Shown here piece after piece: positions 30,971 to 39,232 of a stretch of 64,000 bases of DNA (position 1 is the first letter of the stretch; each line of letters starts with the position of its first letter). The position numbers were made by a program, and so were the translations under genes. A model generated the notes under the pieces. The model ran no database searches and was not told the origin of the DNA. It was given only the letters and a program-made list of their open reading frames with translations. This DNA comes from Amycolatopsis sp. (GTDB taxonomy: Bacteria; Actinomycetota; Actinomycetes; Mycobacteriales; Pseudonocardiaceae): the NCBI RefSeq assembly GCF_025464955.1, contig NZ_JAODNM010000167.1, positions 1 to 64,000 of the forward strand, read 5' to 3'.

Positions 30971-33283
30971 GTGGTAGCGGGGGAGTTGGTCAAGGCGACC
31001 GAAAGGTTGCTGGAAGGCCGGCATGGGAGGCTCGGCGCCGCGGCTTTGCGCGCGGCGCTGGTCGACCTGTACGAGTTCTGGCTCAGCAAGGCCGCCACGG
31101 CGGCCGGCGTGGACACCGCTGAACCCGGTGTCGCGCTGGTCGCCGTCGGCGGTCTCGGCCGTCGTGAGCTCGTGCCGTTTTCTGATCTCGACCTGATCCT
31201 CGTGCACAACGGGAACCCCGAGGTCGGGGCGATCGCCGACGCGCTGTGGTATCCGCTGTGGGACGCGCGCGTCGGTCTCGACCATTCCGTGCGGACCCCG
31301 GGCGAGGCGGTCCAGGTCGCGTCCGAGGATCTGCGGACCGCGATCGGCCTCCTCGACGCCCGTCACTTGGCGGGCGACGTGGAACTGACCGGGAGGCTGG
31401 CTTCGGCGGCGAAGGAGCAATGGCGACGTACCGCGCGAAAGCGCTTGCCGGAGCTCGCGGATTCGGTCCACAAACGCTGGCAGCGCAGCGGTGAGATCGC
31501 CCAGTCCGCCGAGCCGGATCTCAAGTACGGCAAGGGCGGGCTGCGCGACGCCGGGGTGCTGGAGGCACTCGCGGTGGCCCAGTTGACCGACCGCCCCGGT
31601 GAGGAGCTGATCGCGGCGAAGTCGCTGTTGCTCGACGTCCGCACCGAAATGCGCCGGGAGCTGCGGCGCGATCGGGACGTTCTCGGGGCGGCAGAGTCGG
31701 ACCTGGTTGCCTCGGAACTCGGCCTGGGTGACCGCTTCAGCCTGGCACGTAAGCTTTCCAGCGCTGGACGTTCGATCGCCTACGCCGTCGACGTGGCATT
31801 GCGGGCGACTCCGGAGCCCTCGCGGTCCCGCTTCGGGCGTCGCCCTGCCCGGACGCCGCTGGCTGAAGGTGTCGTCTTGCACGGCAACGAGGTCGCGCTG
31901 GCCAGAGACGCGATCCCCGCGAAGGATCCCGCGCTGCTGCTGCGGGTCGCCGCCGCGTCGGCGCGCACCGGGAAGCCGATCTCGCACGGCACGCTGCGCA
32001 CGCTTGCCGACTCCGCGCCGGAACTCCGCGCGCCTTGGCCCGCGGACGCCCGTGACGCGCTTACCGAGCTGCTCGGCGCGGGCGAGGGACTCGTCGACGC
32101 CGTGGAAGCGCTCGACCGCACAGGTCTGTGGGCGCGGCTGTTCCCTGAGTGGGGCGCGGTGCGGGACCTACCGCCGCGCTCGCCCGTGCACGCCTGGACA
32201 GTCGATCGCCATCTGGTGCGGACCTGTGTCGAGGCGGCCAAGCTGACGACCACCGTGTCGCGGCCTGACCTGCTGCTGGTGGGCGCGCTGCTGCACGACA
32301 TCGGCAAGGGCCGGGACGTCGATCATTCCGAACTCGGCGCGGCGATCTCCGCGCAGGTCGCGGCCAGGCTCGGCCTGGCCAAAGCCGACGTCGCGCTGGT
32401 GTCGGCGATGGTCCGGCACCATCTGCTGCTCCCGCACACCGCGACCAGGCGGGACATCAGCGACCCCGCGACCGTACTGCGGGTGGCCAAGACGCTCGAC
32501 GACGACGGCGTCCTGTTGGAACTGCTGCACGCGCTGACCACGGCCGATTCGCTCGCCACCGGGCCGGGAGTGTGGACCGAGTGGAAGGCGGGCCTGCTCG
32601 CCAACCTGGTGTCACGGTGCGCGGAAGTCATGCAGGGCAAGGGTTTCACCGCTCCCGAACCGTTGACAGAAGAGCAGCGCGAGCTGGTCTCGACGGCCGT
32701 GCGCACCGGCCGCGGCGAGGTGCTGATCAGCGCCGAGGGCAAAGTGCTGACGGTCGTGCTGGCGGTGCCGGCGCGCTCCGAGCTGCTCGCGCCTGCCGCG
32801 GGTGTCCTCGCGCTGCATTCGCTCGAGGTGCATACGGCCGTCCTGCGCGGCCACGACGGCGGCCGGGCCGGTGTGTTCACGGCGTCGCCGAAGTTCGGCT
32901 CGCCGCCCGATGCGACGTTGTTGCGAGAGCAGTTCTCGCGGGCCGTCGCCGGCGCCATGCCGCTCACCCAGCAGATCGCCGCCAAGGAACGCGACTACGA
33001 GGCGCCCGGCGCCGAGCCCGCGCCGCCGAAGGTGCTCTGGTTCGACGACGAGACGAGTGGTTCGGACACCGTGGTGCTCGAACTGCGAGCCTCGGACCGC
33101 ATCGGCCTGCTGTTCCGCGTCGCGGGTGCCCTGCGCCGCTGCGAGGCCGAAGTGCGGTGGGCGAAGGTCGCGACGCTCGGCGGCGCGGTAGTCGACTCGT
33201 TCGCGGTGGCGCCCCGGTCGGGCAAGCTGGACCAGGCCTGGCGGGAAGCCGTCGAAGCCGCCGTTCTCACTGCCGCTTCTTGA
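30971..33283 (+). CDS. glnD: PII nucleotidylyltransferase / GlnD
   Basis: A 770-residue GlnD. The nucleotidyltransferase motif GGLGRRELVPFSDLDLILV lies near residue 57. The HD phosphohydrolase site LLHDIGKG is near 440, and the C-terminus has ACT regions (ASDRIGLLFRVAGALRR near 715). It modifies and demodifies the PII protein encoded upstream. It is shorter than E. coli GlnD (about 890), as is normal in actinobacteria. GTG start with a G-rich ribosome site. Confidence 0.94.
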   Translation: MVAGELVKATERLLEGRHGRLGAAALRAALVDLYEFWLSKAATAAGVDTAEPGVALVAVGGLGRRELVPFSDLDLILVHNGNPEVGAIADALWYPLWDARVGLDHSVRTPGEAVQVASEDLRTAIGLLDARHLAGDVELTGRLASAAKEQWRRTARKRLPELADSVHKRWQRSGEIAQSAEPDLKYGKGGLRDAGVLEALAVAQLTDRPGEELIAAKSLLLDVRTEMRRELRRDRDVLGAAESDLVASELGLGDRFSLARKLSSAGRSIAYAVDVALRATPEPSRSRFGRRPARTPLAEGVVLHGNEVALARDAIPAKDPALLLRVAAASARTGKPISHGTLRTLADSAPELRAPWPADARDALTELLGAGEGLVDAVEALDRTGLWARLFPEWGAVRDLPPRSPVHAWTVDRHLVRTCVEAAKLTTTVSRPDLLLVGALLHDIGKGRDVDHSELGAAISAQVAARLGLAKADVALVSAMVRHHLLLPHTATRRDISDPATVLRVAKTLDDDGVLLELLHALTTADSLATGPGVWTEWKAGLLANLVSRCAEVMQGKGFTAPEPLTEEQRELVSTAVRTGRGEVLISAEGKVLTVVLAVPARSELLAPAAGVLALHSLEVHTAVLRGHDGGRAGVFTASPKFGSPPDATLLREQFSRAVAGAMPLTQQIAAKERDYEAPGAEPAPPKVLWFDDETSGSDTVVLELRASDRIGLLFRVAGALRRCEAEVRWAKVATLGGAVVDSFAVAPRSGKLDQAWREAVEAAVLTAAS

Positions 33284-33333
33284 CCCGGGGTGTCGCACCG
33301 GCGTCGCGAGGGAGCGGTGGCAGTATCTTGCGG

Positions 33334-33687
33334 ATGCTGCCCGTCACGGTTGTCGCCGCCCACCTGCGCACGTGCGCGGTGGAGCTGGCGGCCGCCGCGG
33401 AGGACGGTTCGCCGTGGGGTACCGCGGAGGACTTCGCCGCGGTCGTGGGCGACCTGCTGGCCGGGCAGCGTGCCGTTGCCCGTGCGCTTGACGCGCTAGC
33501 CGACCGTGTTCGTGCTGGTCAGGACGCCGGGGCGTTGGCGGAGGTGTCGCCGGTCGAGCTTCAGGTGACCACCGAGGTACTCCAAGCGGCGGCCACGGCG
33601 GTGGTCTGCTCGGCGGACGCGCTCGAAGAATCCGTTCCCTCGATCGAACGTATGGTCGAATCGATACCGGAAAATACCCATTTGTAG
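33334..33687 (+). CDS. Protein of unknown function (117 aa)
   Basis: A short all-helical, Ala-rich protein starting MLPVTVVAAHLRTCAVELAA. No domain recognised. Start chosen at ATG 33334, 50 bases after glnD; the same frame is open far upstream but overlaps glnD. No strong ribosome site. Same strand as glnD and ku, so it may be transcribed from either unit. Confidence 0.55.
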   Translation: MLPVTVVAAHLRTCAVELAAAAEDGSPWGTAEDFAAVVGDLLAGQRAVARALDALADRVRAGQDAGALAEVSPVELQVTTEVLQAAATAVVCSADALEESVPSIERMVESIPENTHL

Positions 33688-33737
33688 CTACGTAGCCCGA
33701 CGGTGCCTGGATACGCTGGTGAAAACCGGAGGTGACC

Positions 33738-34619
33738 ATGCGTGCGGTATGGAAAGGCACAATCGGCTACGGGGCTTTCGCGATCCCGGTGAAGGCGTAC
33801 AGCGCCACCGAGGAAAGCGGCGTGAGCCTGCGTCAGCACCACCGGCACGACGGCGGGCGCATCAAGTACCGGCGGGTGTGTGAGGTCGACGACGCCGAGG
33901 TACCGGCCACCGAGATCGTCAAGGGCTACGAGATGCCCGGCGGGGACGTCGTCCTGCTGACCGAGGAGGACGTCGCCACGTTGCCGCTGTCCACCGCGCA
34001 CCACATCGACGTGCGCGGGTTCGCCCCGCTGGAGCAGATCGACCCGATCTACTTCGCCAGAAGTTATTACCTGGAGCCGGAACCGGCGGGCACGAAGCCG
34101 TATGTCCTGTTCAGTGAGGCCTTGCAGCAGTCGGGCCGCATCGCGGTGGTGAAGGTGGCGCTGCGTCAACGCGAGACCCTCGGCGCGCTGCGCGTGCGCG
34201 ACCAGGTGATCGTGCTGGAGACCATGCTGTGGGCGGACGAGATCCGCACGCCGGACTTCCCGTTCCTGCACGAGGACGTCGATGTCCGGCTGGGGGAGCT
34301 GCGCGCGGCCGTCACGATGATCGAGCACCTCGCCGGGGATTTCGAGCCCGAGCGGTATTCCGATCACTATCGGGAAGCCCTCGAAGCGTTGATCCAGGCC
34401 AAGATCGACGGCAGCGAGGTCGTCCAGCCGACGGCCGCGGCGCAGGACGCGGGTGTCGCCGAACTCCTCGCCGCCCTTCAGCAAGGCGTGGCGGAGCTAC
34501 CGGAACAGGCGGGCGCCGACGCCGTCGGCAAAGCACGGCAAGCGGCGCGGAAGGCCGCCGGATCGTCCGCCGCCGCCCGCCGATCCGCCGCGAAAGCCAG
34601 TACCCCCGCCAAGTCCTAG
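33738..34619 (+). CDS. ku: Ku protein (non-homologous end joining)
   Basis: A 293-residue bacterial Ku. MRAVWKGTIGYGAFAIPVKAYSA at the start is written here only in part as the family hallmark WKGTIGYGAFAIPV; YRRVCEVDDAEV, IYFARSYYLEPE and WADEIRTPDFPF follow. It binds double-strand DNA ends and recruits LigD; no ligD is in the window. The C-terminal 60 residues form a basic Ala/Lys/Arg tail, typical of actinobacterial Ku and likely to contact DNA. ATG 33738 with GGAGG upstream. Confidence 0.95.
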   Translation: MRAVWKGTIGYGAFAIPVKAYSATEESGVSLRQHHRHDGGRIKYRRVCEVDDAEVPATEIVKGYEMPGGDVVLLTEEDVATLPLSTAHHIDVRGFAPLEQIDPIYFARSYYLEPEPAGTKPYVLFSEALQQSGRIAVVKVALRQRETLGALRVRDQVIVLETMLWADEIRTPDFPFLHEDVDVRLGELRAAVTMIEHLAGDFEPERYSDHYREALEALIQAKIDGSEVVQPTAAAQDAGVAELLAALQQGVAELPEQAGADAVGKARQAARKAAGSSAAARRSAAKASTPAKS

Positions 34620-34706
34620 AAGACGCCTAGTCCTCGGCGAGCGGATCATCAGCTCAGCCGCCAGCCGCAACAGTTCGCGTTCGGTCTCGCTGAACTTCTC
34701 TGTCAT
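34497..34706 (-). CDS. Possible small protein (69 aa), antisense to the end of ku
   Basis: ATG at 34706 is preceded by GGAGGAG at eight bases. The peptide starts with an amphipathic helix, TEKFSETERELLRLAAELMI, and ends Gly/Arg-rich. The last 123 bases lie opposite the 3' end of ku, where the reading frame may be an accident of that gene's codon pattern. I recognise no family. The ribosome site is the main reason to list it. Confidence 0.3.
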   Translation of the reverse strand: MTEKFSETERELLRLAAELMIRSPRTRRLLGLGGGTGFRGGSAGGGGRSGGLPRRLPCFADGVGARLFR

Positions 34707-34821
34707 TGCGGCAGCTCCTCCATCGTCGCGAGTACGCGCGTGAGGGATTGCGGCTGGGTCCGCTCGGCCTCCGGAGGTCGGCATCGGCGTCAGTCTGCAT
34801 GGGAGCGGACTAGGTCCTCGC

Positions 34822-35283
34822 TCAGCGAGCCGCTGGTGCCTGGCCCTGCGGCGCGCTCGCGGTCTGCGGGAGTGCGGCCAGCAACTGGTCGAACTCGCCG
34901 CGCCAGTAGCGGTGCACGTTGAGGCGCTTGGGCTTCGAGTGGCCGGCGAAATGCAGGTGCATCTTGCTCCACACCTTCGCCCGCTTGACGTCGGAGATCG
35001 GCGTCGCGTGCCGCGGGAACACCGTGACGATCTCACCGGGCCGGTTGGTGAAGCGGTTGGCCGAGATCACCACGACGGACGTGTTGGTGACAGCGATGAA
35101 GTAGAACTGCCTGCTCAACGCGACCGCCAGGCCGAGCAGCGGGATCTCGTCGAACACGGCGCCGAGCCACGGGCTCGGACCGGTCTCGCAGTGCACGCAG
35201 GCGAGGAAGGTCTCGCCGGGAGGCGCCATCGCCTCGAGCTTCTTGATAACCTGAGCTTTTTGTTTCGCGCGCCGAATAGCCAT
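34822..35283 (-). CDS. Protein of unknown function with PH/GRAM-like strand pattern (153 aa)
   Basis: A 153-residue protein starting MAIRRAKQKAQVIKKLEAM. The middle (FYFIAVTNTSVVVISANRF, then an HLHFAGHSKPKRLNVH stretch) alternates like a PH-domain beta sheet, with one hydrophobic stretch before it (PLLGLAVALSRQFYFIAV) that could touch a membrane. No catalytic motif. Convergent with ku and preceded by 186 bases of gene-free sequence. Function unknown. Confidence 0.65.
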   Translation of the reverse strand: MAIRRAKQKAQVIKKLEAMAPPGETFLACVHCETGPSPWLGAVFDEIPLLGLAVALSRQFYFIAVTNTSVVVISANRFTNRPGEIVTVFPRHATPISDVKRAKVWSKMHLHFAGHSKPKRLNVHRYWRGEFDQLLAALPQTASAPQGQAPAAR

Positions 35284-35469
35284 GTGTCCACCCCAGAGTA
35301 TTTCGTCCCCATCGCGTGAGTCGCGAAGAAATCGGCAAAGGCTAACACCCGGTCCCAGCCGGTCGAGGCCGAGTTATACAACGGAAACTCGTTCCCTTTC
35401 CGGTTATTCGGCAACGGAACGCAAAGTGCGTGAACGCTGACTTTCCGTCGATCGACCCGGTCCATCGAG

Positions 35470-35905
35470 GCATTGACGAGTCGGCACCACGATCTGGTCC
35501 GCGTGTTCCACTGCGGACAATCAGTGCGCGATGGTGATGCTGGTGCGGTCGGTGAAGAGCCGGTCCAGCTCGGCCTGGACGGATCGTTCGGTCCGCTCGA
35601 TCTCTTCGTCGAGGGAGCGCGACGATCCCGTCGTTGAGGTCGGCGCCGTCCACGCACACCCTGCCCTCGGTCGGTTCGTAGAGCCGGGCCACGAGGTGCG
35701 CCAGCGTCGTTTTGCCCGAGCCTGTGGACCCGACCAGCGCTGTCGTCGTCCCGGCGGGTACTTCGAGGTCGATCGCGCTCAGGGTGTCCGGGCTGTCGTC
35801 TTCGTAGCGGAACGAGACCGACACCCGCAGCTCGTTTCATCACCTGCTGGCCGATCGTGTTGGACAGGCTGGTGGTCGCCACGCTCAGCCCGTGATGCGC
35901 CGCAA
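35470..35905 (-). pseudogene. Remnant of an ABC exporter (membrane plus ATPase)
   Basis: Three pieces of one ABC exporter remain in order. SLSNTIGQQVMK (about 35840-35890) is from the membrane domain. VSFRYEDDSPDTLSAIDLEV followed by the Walker A loop GSTGSGKTTL is the start of the ATPase (35635-35824). DEEIERTERSVQAELDRLF and TDRTSITIAH are its end, in another frame and interrupted by a stop. The Q-loop, the LSGGQ signature and Walker B are deleted. Two internal deletions and a frame change mean it is dead. It lies between the PH-like gene and ffh. Confidence 0.75.
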
Positions 35906-36046
35906 GGGCACCCGGTCGTCGCGGTCCTGGTCCGGTTCGGCGAGCACCGCGCGGTCCCCTCGCCGGAACGACTACCCTCGGGGGGTGCCGGCCCACCTCG
36001 ACCGAGGGCAGGCACGCAACGACGACCAGCTGGAGCGTGCACACCC

Positions 36047-37594
36047 GTGTTCGACACCCTCTCCGATCGGCTTACTTCCGCCCTTCAGACACTGACGCGC
36101 AAGGGCAGGCTGTCCGACGCGGACATCGACGCGACCGCGCGCGAAATTCGCATCGCGCTGTTGGAAGCCGACGTCGCCCTGGTGGTGGTCAAGGAGTTCA
36201 TCGCCCGCGTCAAGGAACGCGCGAAGGGCGCCGAGGTCTCCGGCGCGCTCAACCCCGCGCAGCAGGTCATCAAGATCGTCAACGAGGAGCTCGTCACCAT
36301 CCTCGGCGGGGAGACGCGGCGGCTTAACCTGGCGAAGAACCCGCCGACGGTCATCATGCTCGCGGGTCTCCAAGGCGCCGGTAAGACGACGCTCGCCGGC
36401 AAGCTCGCACTGTGGCTCAAGGGCCAAGGGCACGCGCCGCTGCTCGTGGCTTGCGACCTCCAGCGCCCCAACGCCGTCAACCAGCTGCAGATCGTCGGCC
36501 AGCGCGCCGGCGTCACCACGTTCGCGCCGGAGCCCGGCAACGGCGTCGGCGACCCGGTCGATGTGGCCCGCCGCGCCATCGAGGAAGCCAAGCACGCGCA
36601 GCACGACGTAGTGATTGTCGACACCGCGGGCCGCCTCGGTGTCGACGAGGAGCTGATGCGGCAGGCCGCGAACATCCGCGACGCCGTCCAGCCCGACGAG
36701 ACGCTGTTCGTCGTCGACGCGATGATCGGGCAGGACGCGGTCACCACCGCCGAGGCGTTCCGTGACGGGGTCGGCTTCACCGGCGTCGTGCTGACCAAGC
36801 TCGACGGTGACGCCCGCGGTGGTGCGGCGCTGTCGGTCCGGCAGGTCACCGGCCAGCCGATCATGTTCGCCTCGACCGGTGAGAAGCTCGACGAGTTCGA
36901 CATCTTCCACCCGGACCGGATGGCGAGCCGGATTCTCGGCATGGGCGACATGCTCAGCATGATCGAGAGCGCCGAGAAGGTCTTCGACCAGGACCAGGCC
37001 GAGAAGGCCGCGGCGAAGCTGACCAGCGGCCAGTTGACCCTGGAGGACTTCCTCGAGCAGATGCTCGCGGTTCGCAAGATGGGCCCGATCGGCAACCTGC
37101 TCGGCATGCTCCCCGGCGCCGGCCAGATGAAGGACCAGCTCGCCCAGGTCGACGACTCGCACCTGGACCGGCTGCAGGCGATCATCCGCGGCATGACCCC
37201 GGCCGAGCGCGAAGACCCGAAGATCATCAACGCGTCGCGCAGGCTGCGGATCGCGAAAGGGTCCGGTGTCGCGGTCCGCGAGGTCAACGACCTGGTCAAC
37301 CGCTTCTACGACGCCCGCAAGATGATGCAGCAGATGGCCGGCCGGTTCGGCTTCGGCGCCGGTGGCGGCGGGAGCAAGACGCGCAAGGGCAAGAAGGGGA
37401 AGAAGGGCAAGGGGCGCGGCCCCACCCAGCCCAAGGTCCGCGGTGGCTTCCCCGGCGGCATGCCGATGCTGCCCCCCGGCGGGATGCCCCAGATGCCCAC
37501 CGGCGGCGCGATGCCCGATCTGTCGCAGCTCGGCGGCATGAACGACGTCCCGGGCTTCGACCCGTCGAAGTTCAAGCTGCCCAAGAGCAAGTAG
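36047..37594 (+). CDS. ffh: Signal recognition particle protein
   Basis: A 515-residue SRP54/Ffh. N domain from FDTLSDRLTSALQTL; G domain with GLQGAGKTTLAGKLA near residue 108, DTAGRLGVDEEL near 192 and TKLDGDARGGAAL near 250; a Met-rich M domain follows. The C-terminal 80 residues are Lys/Gly/Met/Pro-rich, an extension common in actinobacteria. It binds 4.5S RNA and signal peptides. GTG 36047 chosen because it gives the family N-terminus; the frame is open far upstream through the ABC remnant. Confidence 0.95.
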   Translation: MFDTLSDRLTSALQTLTRKGRLSDADIDATAREIRIALLEADVALVVVKEFIARVKERAKGAEVSGALNPAQQVIKIVNEELVTILGGETRRLNLAKNPPTVIMLAGLQGAGKTTLAGKLALWLKGQGHAPLLVACDLQRPNAVNQLQIVGQRAGVTTFAPEPGNGVGDPVDVARRAIEEAKHAQHDVVIVDTAGRLGVDEELMRQAANIRDAVQPDETLFVVDAMIGQDAVTTAEAFRDGVGFTGVVLTKLDGDARGGAALSVRQVTGQPIMFASTGEKLDEFDIFHPDRMASRILGMGDMLSMIESAEKVFDQDQAEKAAAKLTSGQLTLEDFLEQMLAVRKMGPIGNLLGMLPGAGQMKDQLAQVDDSHLDRLQAIIRGMTPAEREDPKIINASRRLRIAKGSGVAVREVNDLVNRFYDARKMMQQMAGRFGFGAGGGGSKTRKGKKGKKGKGRGPTQPKVRGGFPGGMPMLPPGGMPQMPTGGAMPDLSQLGGMNDVPGFDPSKFKLPKSK

Positions 37595-37598
37595 TTCC

Positions 37599-38672
37599 GT
37601 GGTCCTCCACCTGCGCGGGGTCGTGCTGCCCGGCGAGGAAAGCCGTGACCTGTGGATCTCCGAAGGCCGGATCGGGTTCGAACCCGTGTCCGGCGCCGAG
37701 ACCGTGGTCGACGGCGGCTACCTCGTGCCGGGGCTGGTCGACGCGCACTGCCATCCCGGGATCGGTGTCGGCGGTCCCACCACCCTGGAGGAGGCCGTCA
37801 AGCAGGCGGAAGTCTCCCGGGATTCGGGCACGCTGCTGATCCGGGACTGCGGGGTGCCGATCGACATCCGGCCGCTGCAGCAGCGCGGCGACCTGCCGAG
37901 GATCATCCGCGCGGGCCGGCATCTGGCGCTGAGCAGGCGATACATCCCCGGCCTCGGGATCGAGCTCGAAGACCCGGAGCAGCTGCCCGACGCCGTCGCC
38001 GTGCAGGCGGCCGAGGGCGACGGCTGGGTGAAGCTGGTCGGCGACTGGATCGATCGGTCAGCAGGCGACCTCGCGCCGTTGTGGCCGGACGACGTCCTCG
38101 TCGAAGCGATCTCTGTCGCCCATGAGGCGGGCGCGAGAGTCACCGCGCATGTCTTCGGCGAGTCCGCGTTGCCAGGTCTGATCGACGCCGGTATCGACTG
38201 CCTCGAGCACGGCACCGGGCTCGGCTCGGATCAGCTCGCCGAGCTGGCACGCGGCCGGGTCGCGCTCGTGCCGACGTTGATCAACATCGAGAACTTTCCC
38301 GGTATAGCCGAGAAAGCCACCAAGTTCCCGACCTACGCGGCGCATATGCGGGCGTTGCACGCCGGGGTCGGGCCGATGGTCGCGGCGGCGATCGAGGCCG
38401 GGGTCGAGGTCTACGCCGGAACCGACGCGGGCGGACTCGTCGAACACGGCCGGATCGTCGACGAGATCGAAGCCCTGCACGCCGCCGGCATGACACGGAC
38501 GCAAGCGCTGGGCTCAGCCTCGTGGGCCGCGCGCGAGTGGCTCGGCCACCCCGGGATCGTCGAAGGCGCCCCGGCCGACCTGCTGGTCTACGCCACCGAC
38601 CCGCGAGAGGACCTCGGTGTCCTGCGCCATCCGTCCCACCTCATCCTGCGCGGCGAACTCCTGCCCCGCTGA
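37599..38672 (+). CDS. Amidohydrolase-family protein
   Basis: A 357-residue amidohydrolase. VPGLVDAHCHPGIGVGG near residue 47 gives the first metal His pair; HVFGES and CLEHGTGLG give later His ligands, and YAGTDAGGL the final Asp. It resembles imidazolonepropionase-like or prolidase-like amidohydrolases; substrate unknown. GTG start four bases after the ffh stop, so it is probably co-transcribed with ffh, an accessory gene inserted between ffh and rpsP. Confidence 0.82.
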   Translation: MVLHLRGVVLPGEESRDLWISEGRIGFEPVSGAETVVDGGYLVPGLVDAHCHPGIGVGGPTTLEEAVKQAEVSRDSGTLLIRDCGVPIDIRPLQQRGDLPRIIRAGRHLALSRRYIPGLGIELEDPEQLPDAVAVQAAEGDGWVKLVGDWIDRSAGDLAPLWPDDVLVEAISVAHEAGARVTAHVFGESALPGLIDAGIDCLEHGTGLGSDQLAELARGRVALVPTLINIENFPGIAEKATKFPTYAAHMRALHAGVGPMVAAAIEAGVEVYAGTDAGGLVEHGRIVDEIEALHAAGMTRTQALGSASWAAREWLGHPGIVEGAPADLLVYATDPREDLGVLRHPSHLILRGELLPR

Positions 38673-38692
38673 CTGCCTGTTCGATTTCACCT

Positions 38693-38725
38693 CAGATCCA
38701 TCGTTTCAGATGTATCGTTAACGAT
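38693..38725 (+). promoter_or_regulatory. Operator candidate directly in front of the MarR start codon
   Basis: ATCGTTAACGAT (38714-38725) is a perfect 12-base palindrome whose last base touches the GTG start at 38726. A direct repeat, CAGATnnATCGTT, occurs at 38693 and 38707, 14 bases apart. There is no ribosome site, so the mRNA may be leaderless. The arrangement fits autoregulation by the MarR protein and would also control the P450 gene. Confidence 0.55.
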
Positions 38726-39232
38726 GTGAAGACGAGCGAGCTCTACCTTCTGGGCAGGCACCTCACCGAGCTGGCCCGCCGGGGCATGGCCGACGCGGCC
38801 GATCCCGATACCCCGGAGGTCGACGCCGTCATCATCTCGGTGCTGGTCGAGGCCCGGGGCATGTCGATCAGCGACGTCACCCGGCGCACCGGGTTCGCCC
38901 AAAGCCACGTCTCGACGTCGGTGGCGAGGATGCGTGAGAAGGGTTACCTGCTCGCCGAGGTCGATCCCGCCGACCGGCGCCGCACGCTGATCCGTCCGAT
39001 CGACGCCGTCTACGCCGCCGTGGCGCACCGCCAGCAGCGCGATGTCGAGCAGGTGCTCGCCGCGACGCTCGCCGAGGCCGGTGTCGACCCGGAGGTCGTG
39101 CCGGAGACCGCGGCGAGGCTCGCGGCTGCCGCGGACGAGCTTTACACCCTGCTGACCGCGCGTGCTCTCGGGCAGCACGGCGACGGTGTCCTGCCCCTGC
39201 ACTCACTGACCGAACGATGGGAGAAGTCATGA
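38726..39232 (+). CDS. MarR-family transcriptional regulator
   Basis: A 168-residue winged-helix regulator. ISVLVEARGMSISDVTRRTG and FAQSHVSTSVARMREKGYLL form the recognition region, and VDPADRRRTLIRPID is the MarR wing. GTG at 38726 directly abuts the palindrome. The stop overlaps the P450 start (ATGA), so regulator and P450 form one unit. Ligand unknown. Confidence 0.85.
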   Translation: MKTSELYLLGRHLTELARRGMADAADPDTPEVDAVIISVLVEARGMSISDVTRRTGFAQSHVSTSVARMREKGYLLAEVDPADRRRTLIRPIDAVYAAVAHRQQRDVEQVLAATLAEAGVDPEVVPETAARLAAAADELYTLLTARALGQHGDGVLPLHSLTERWEKS

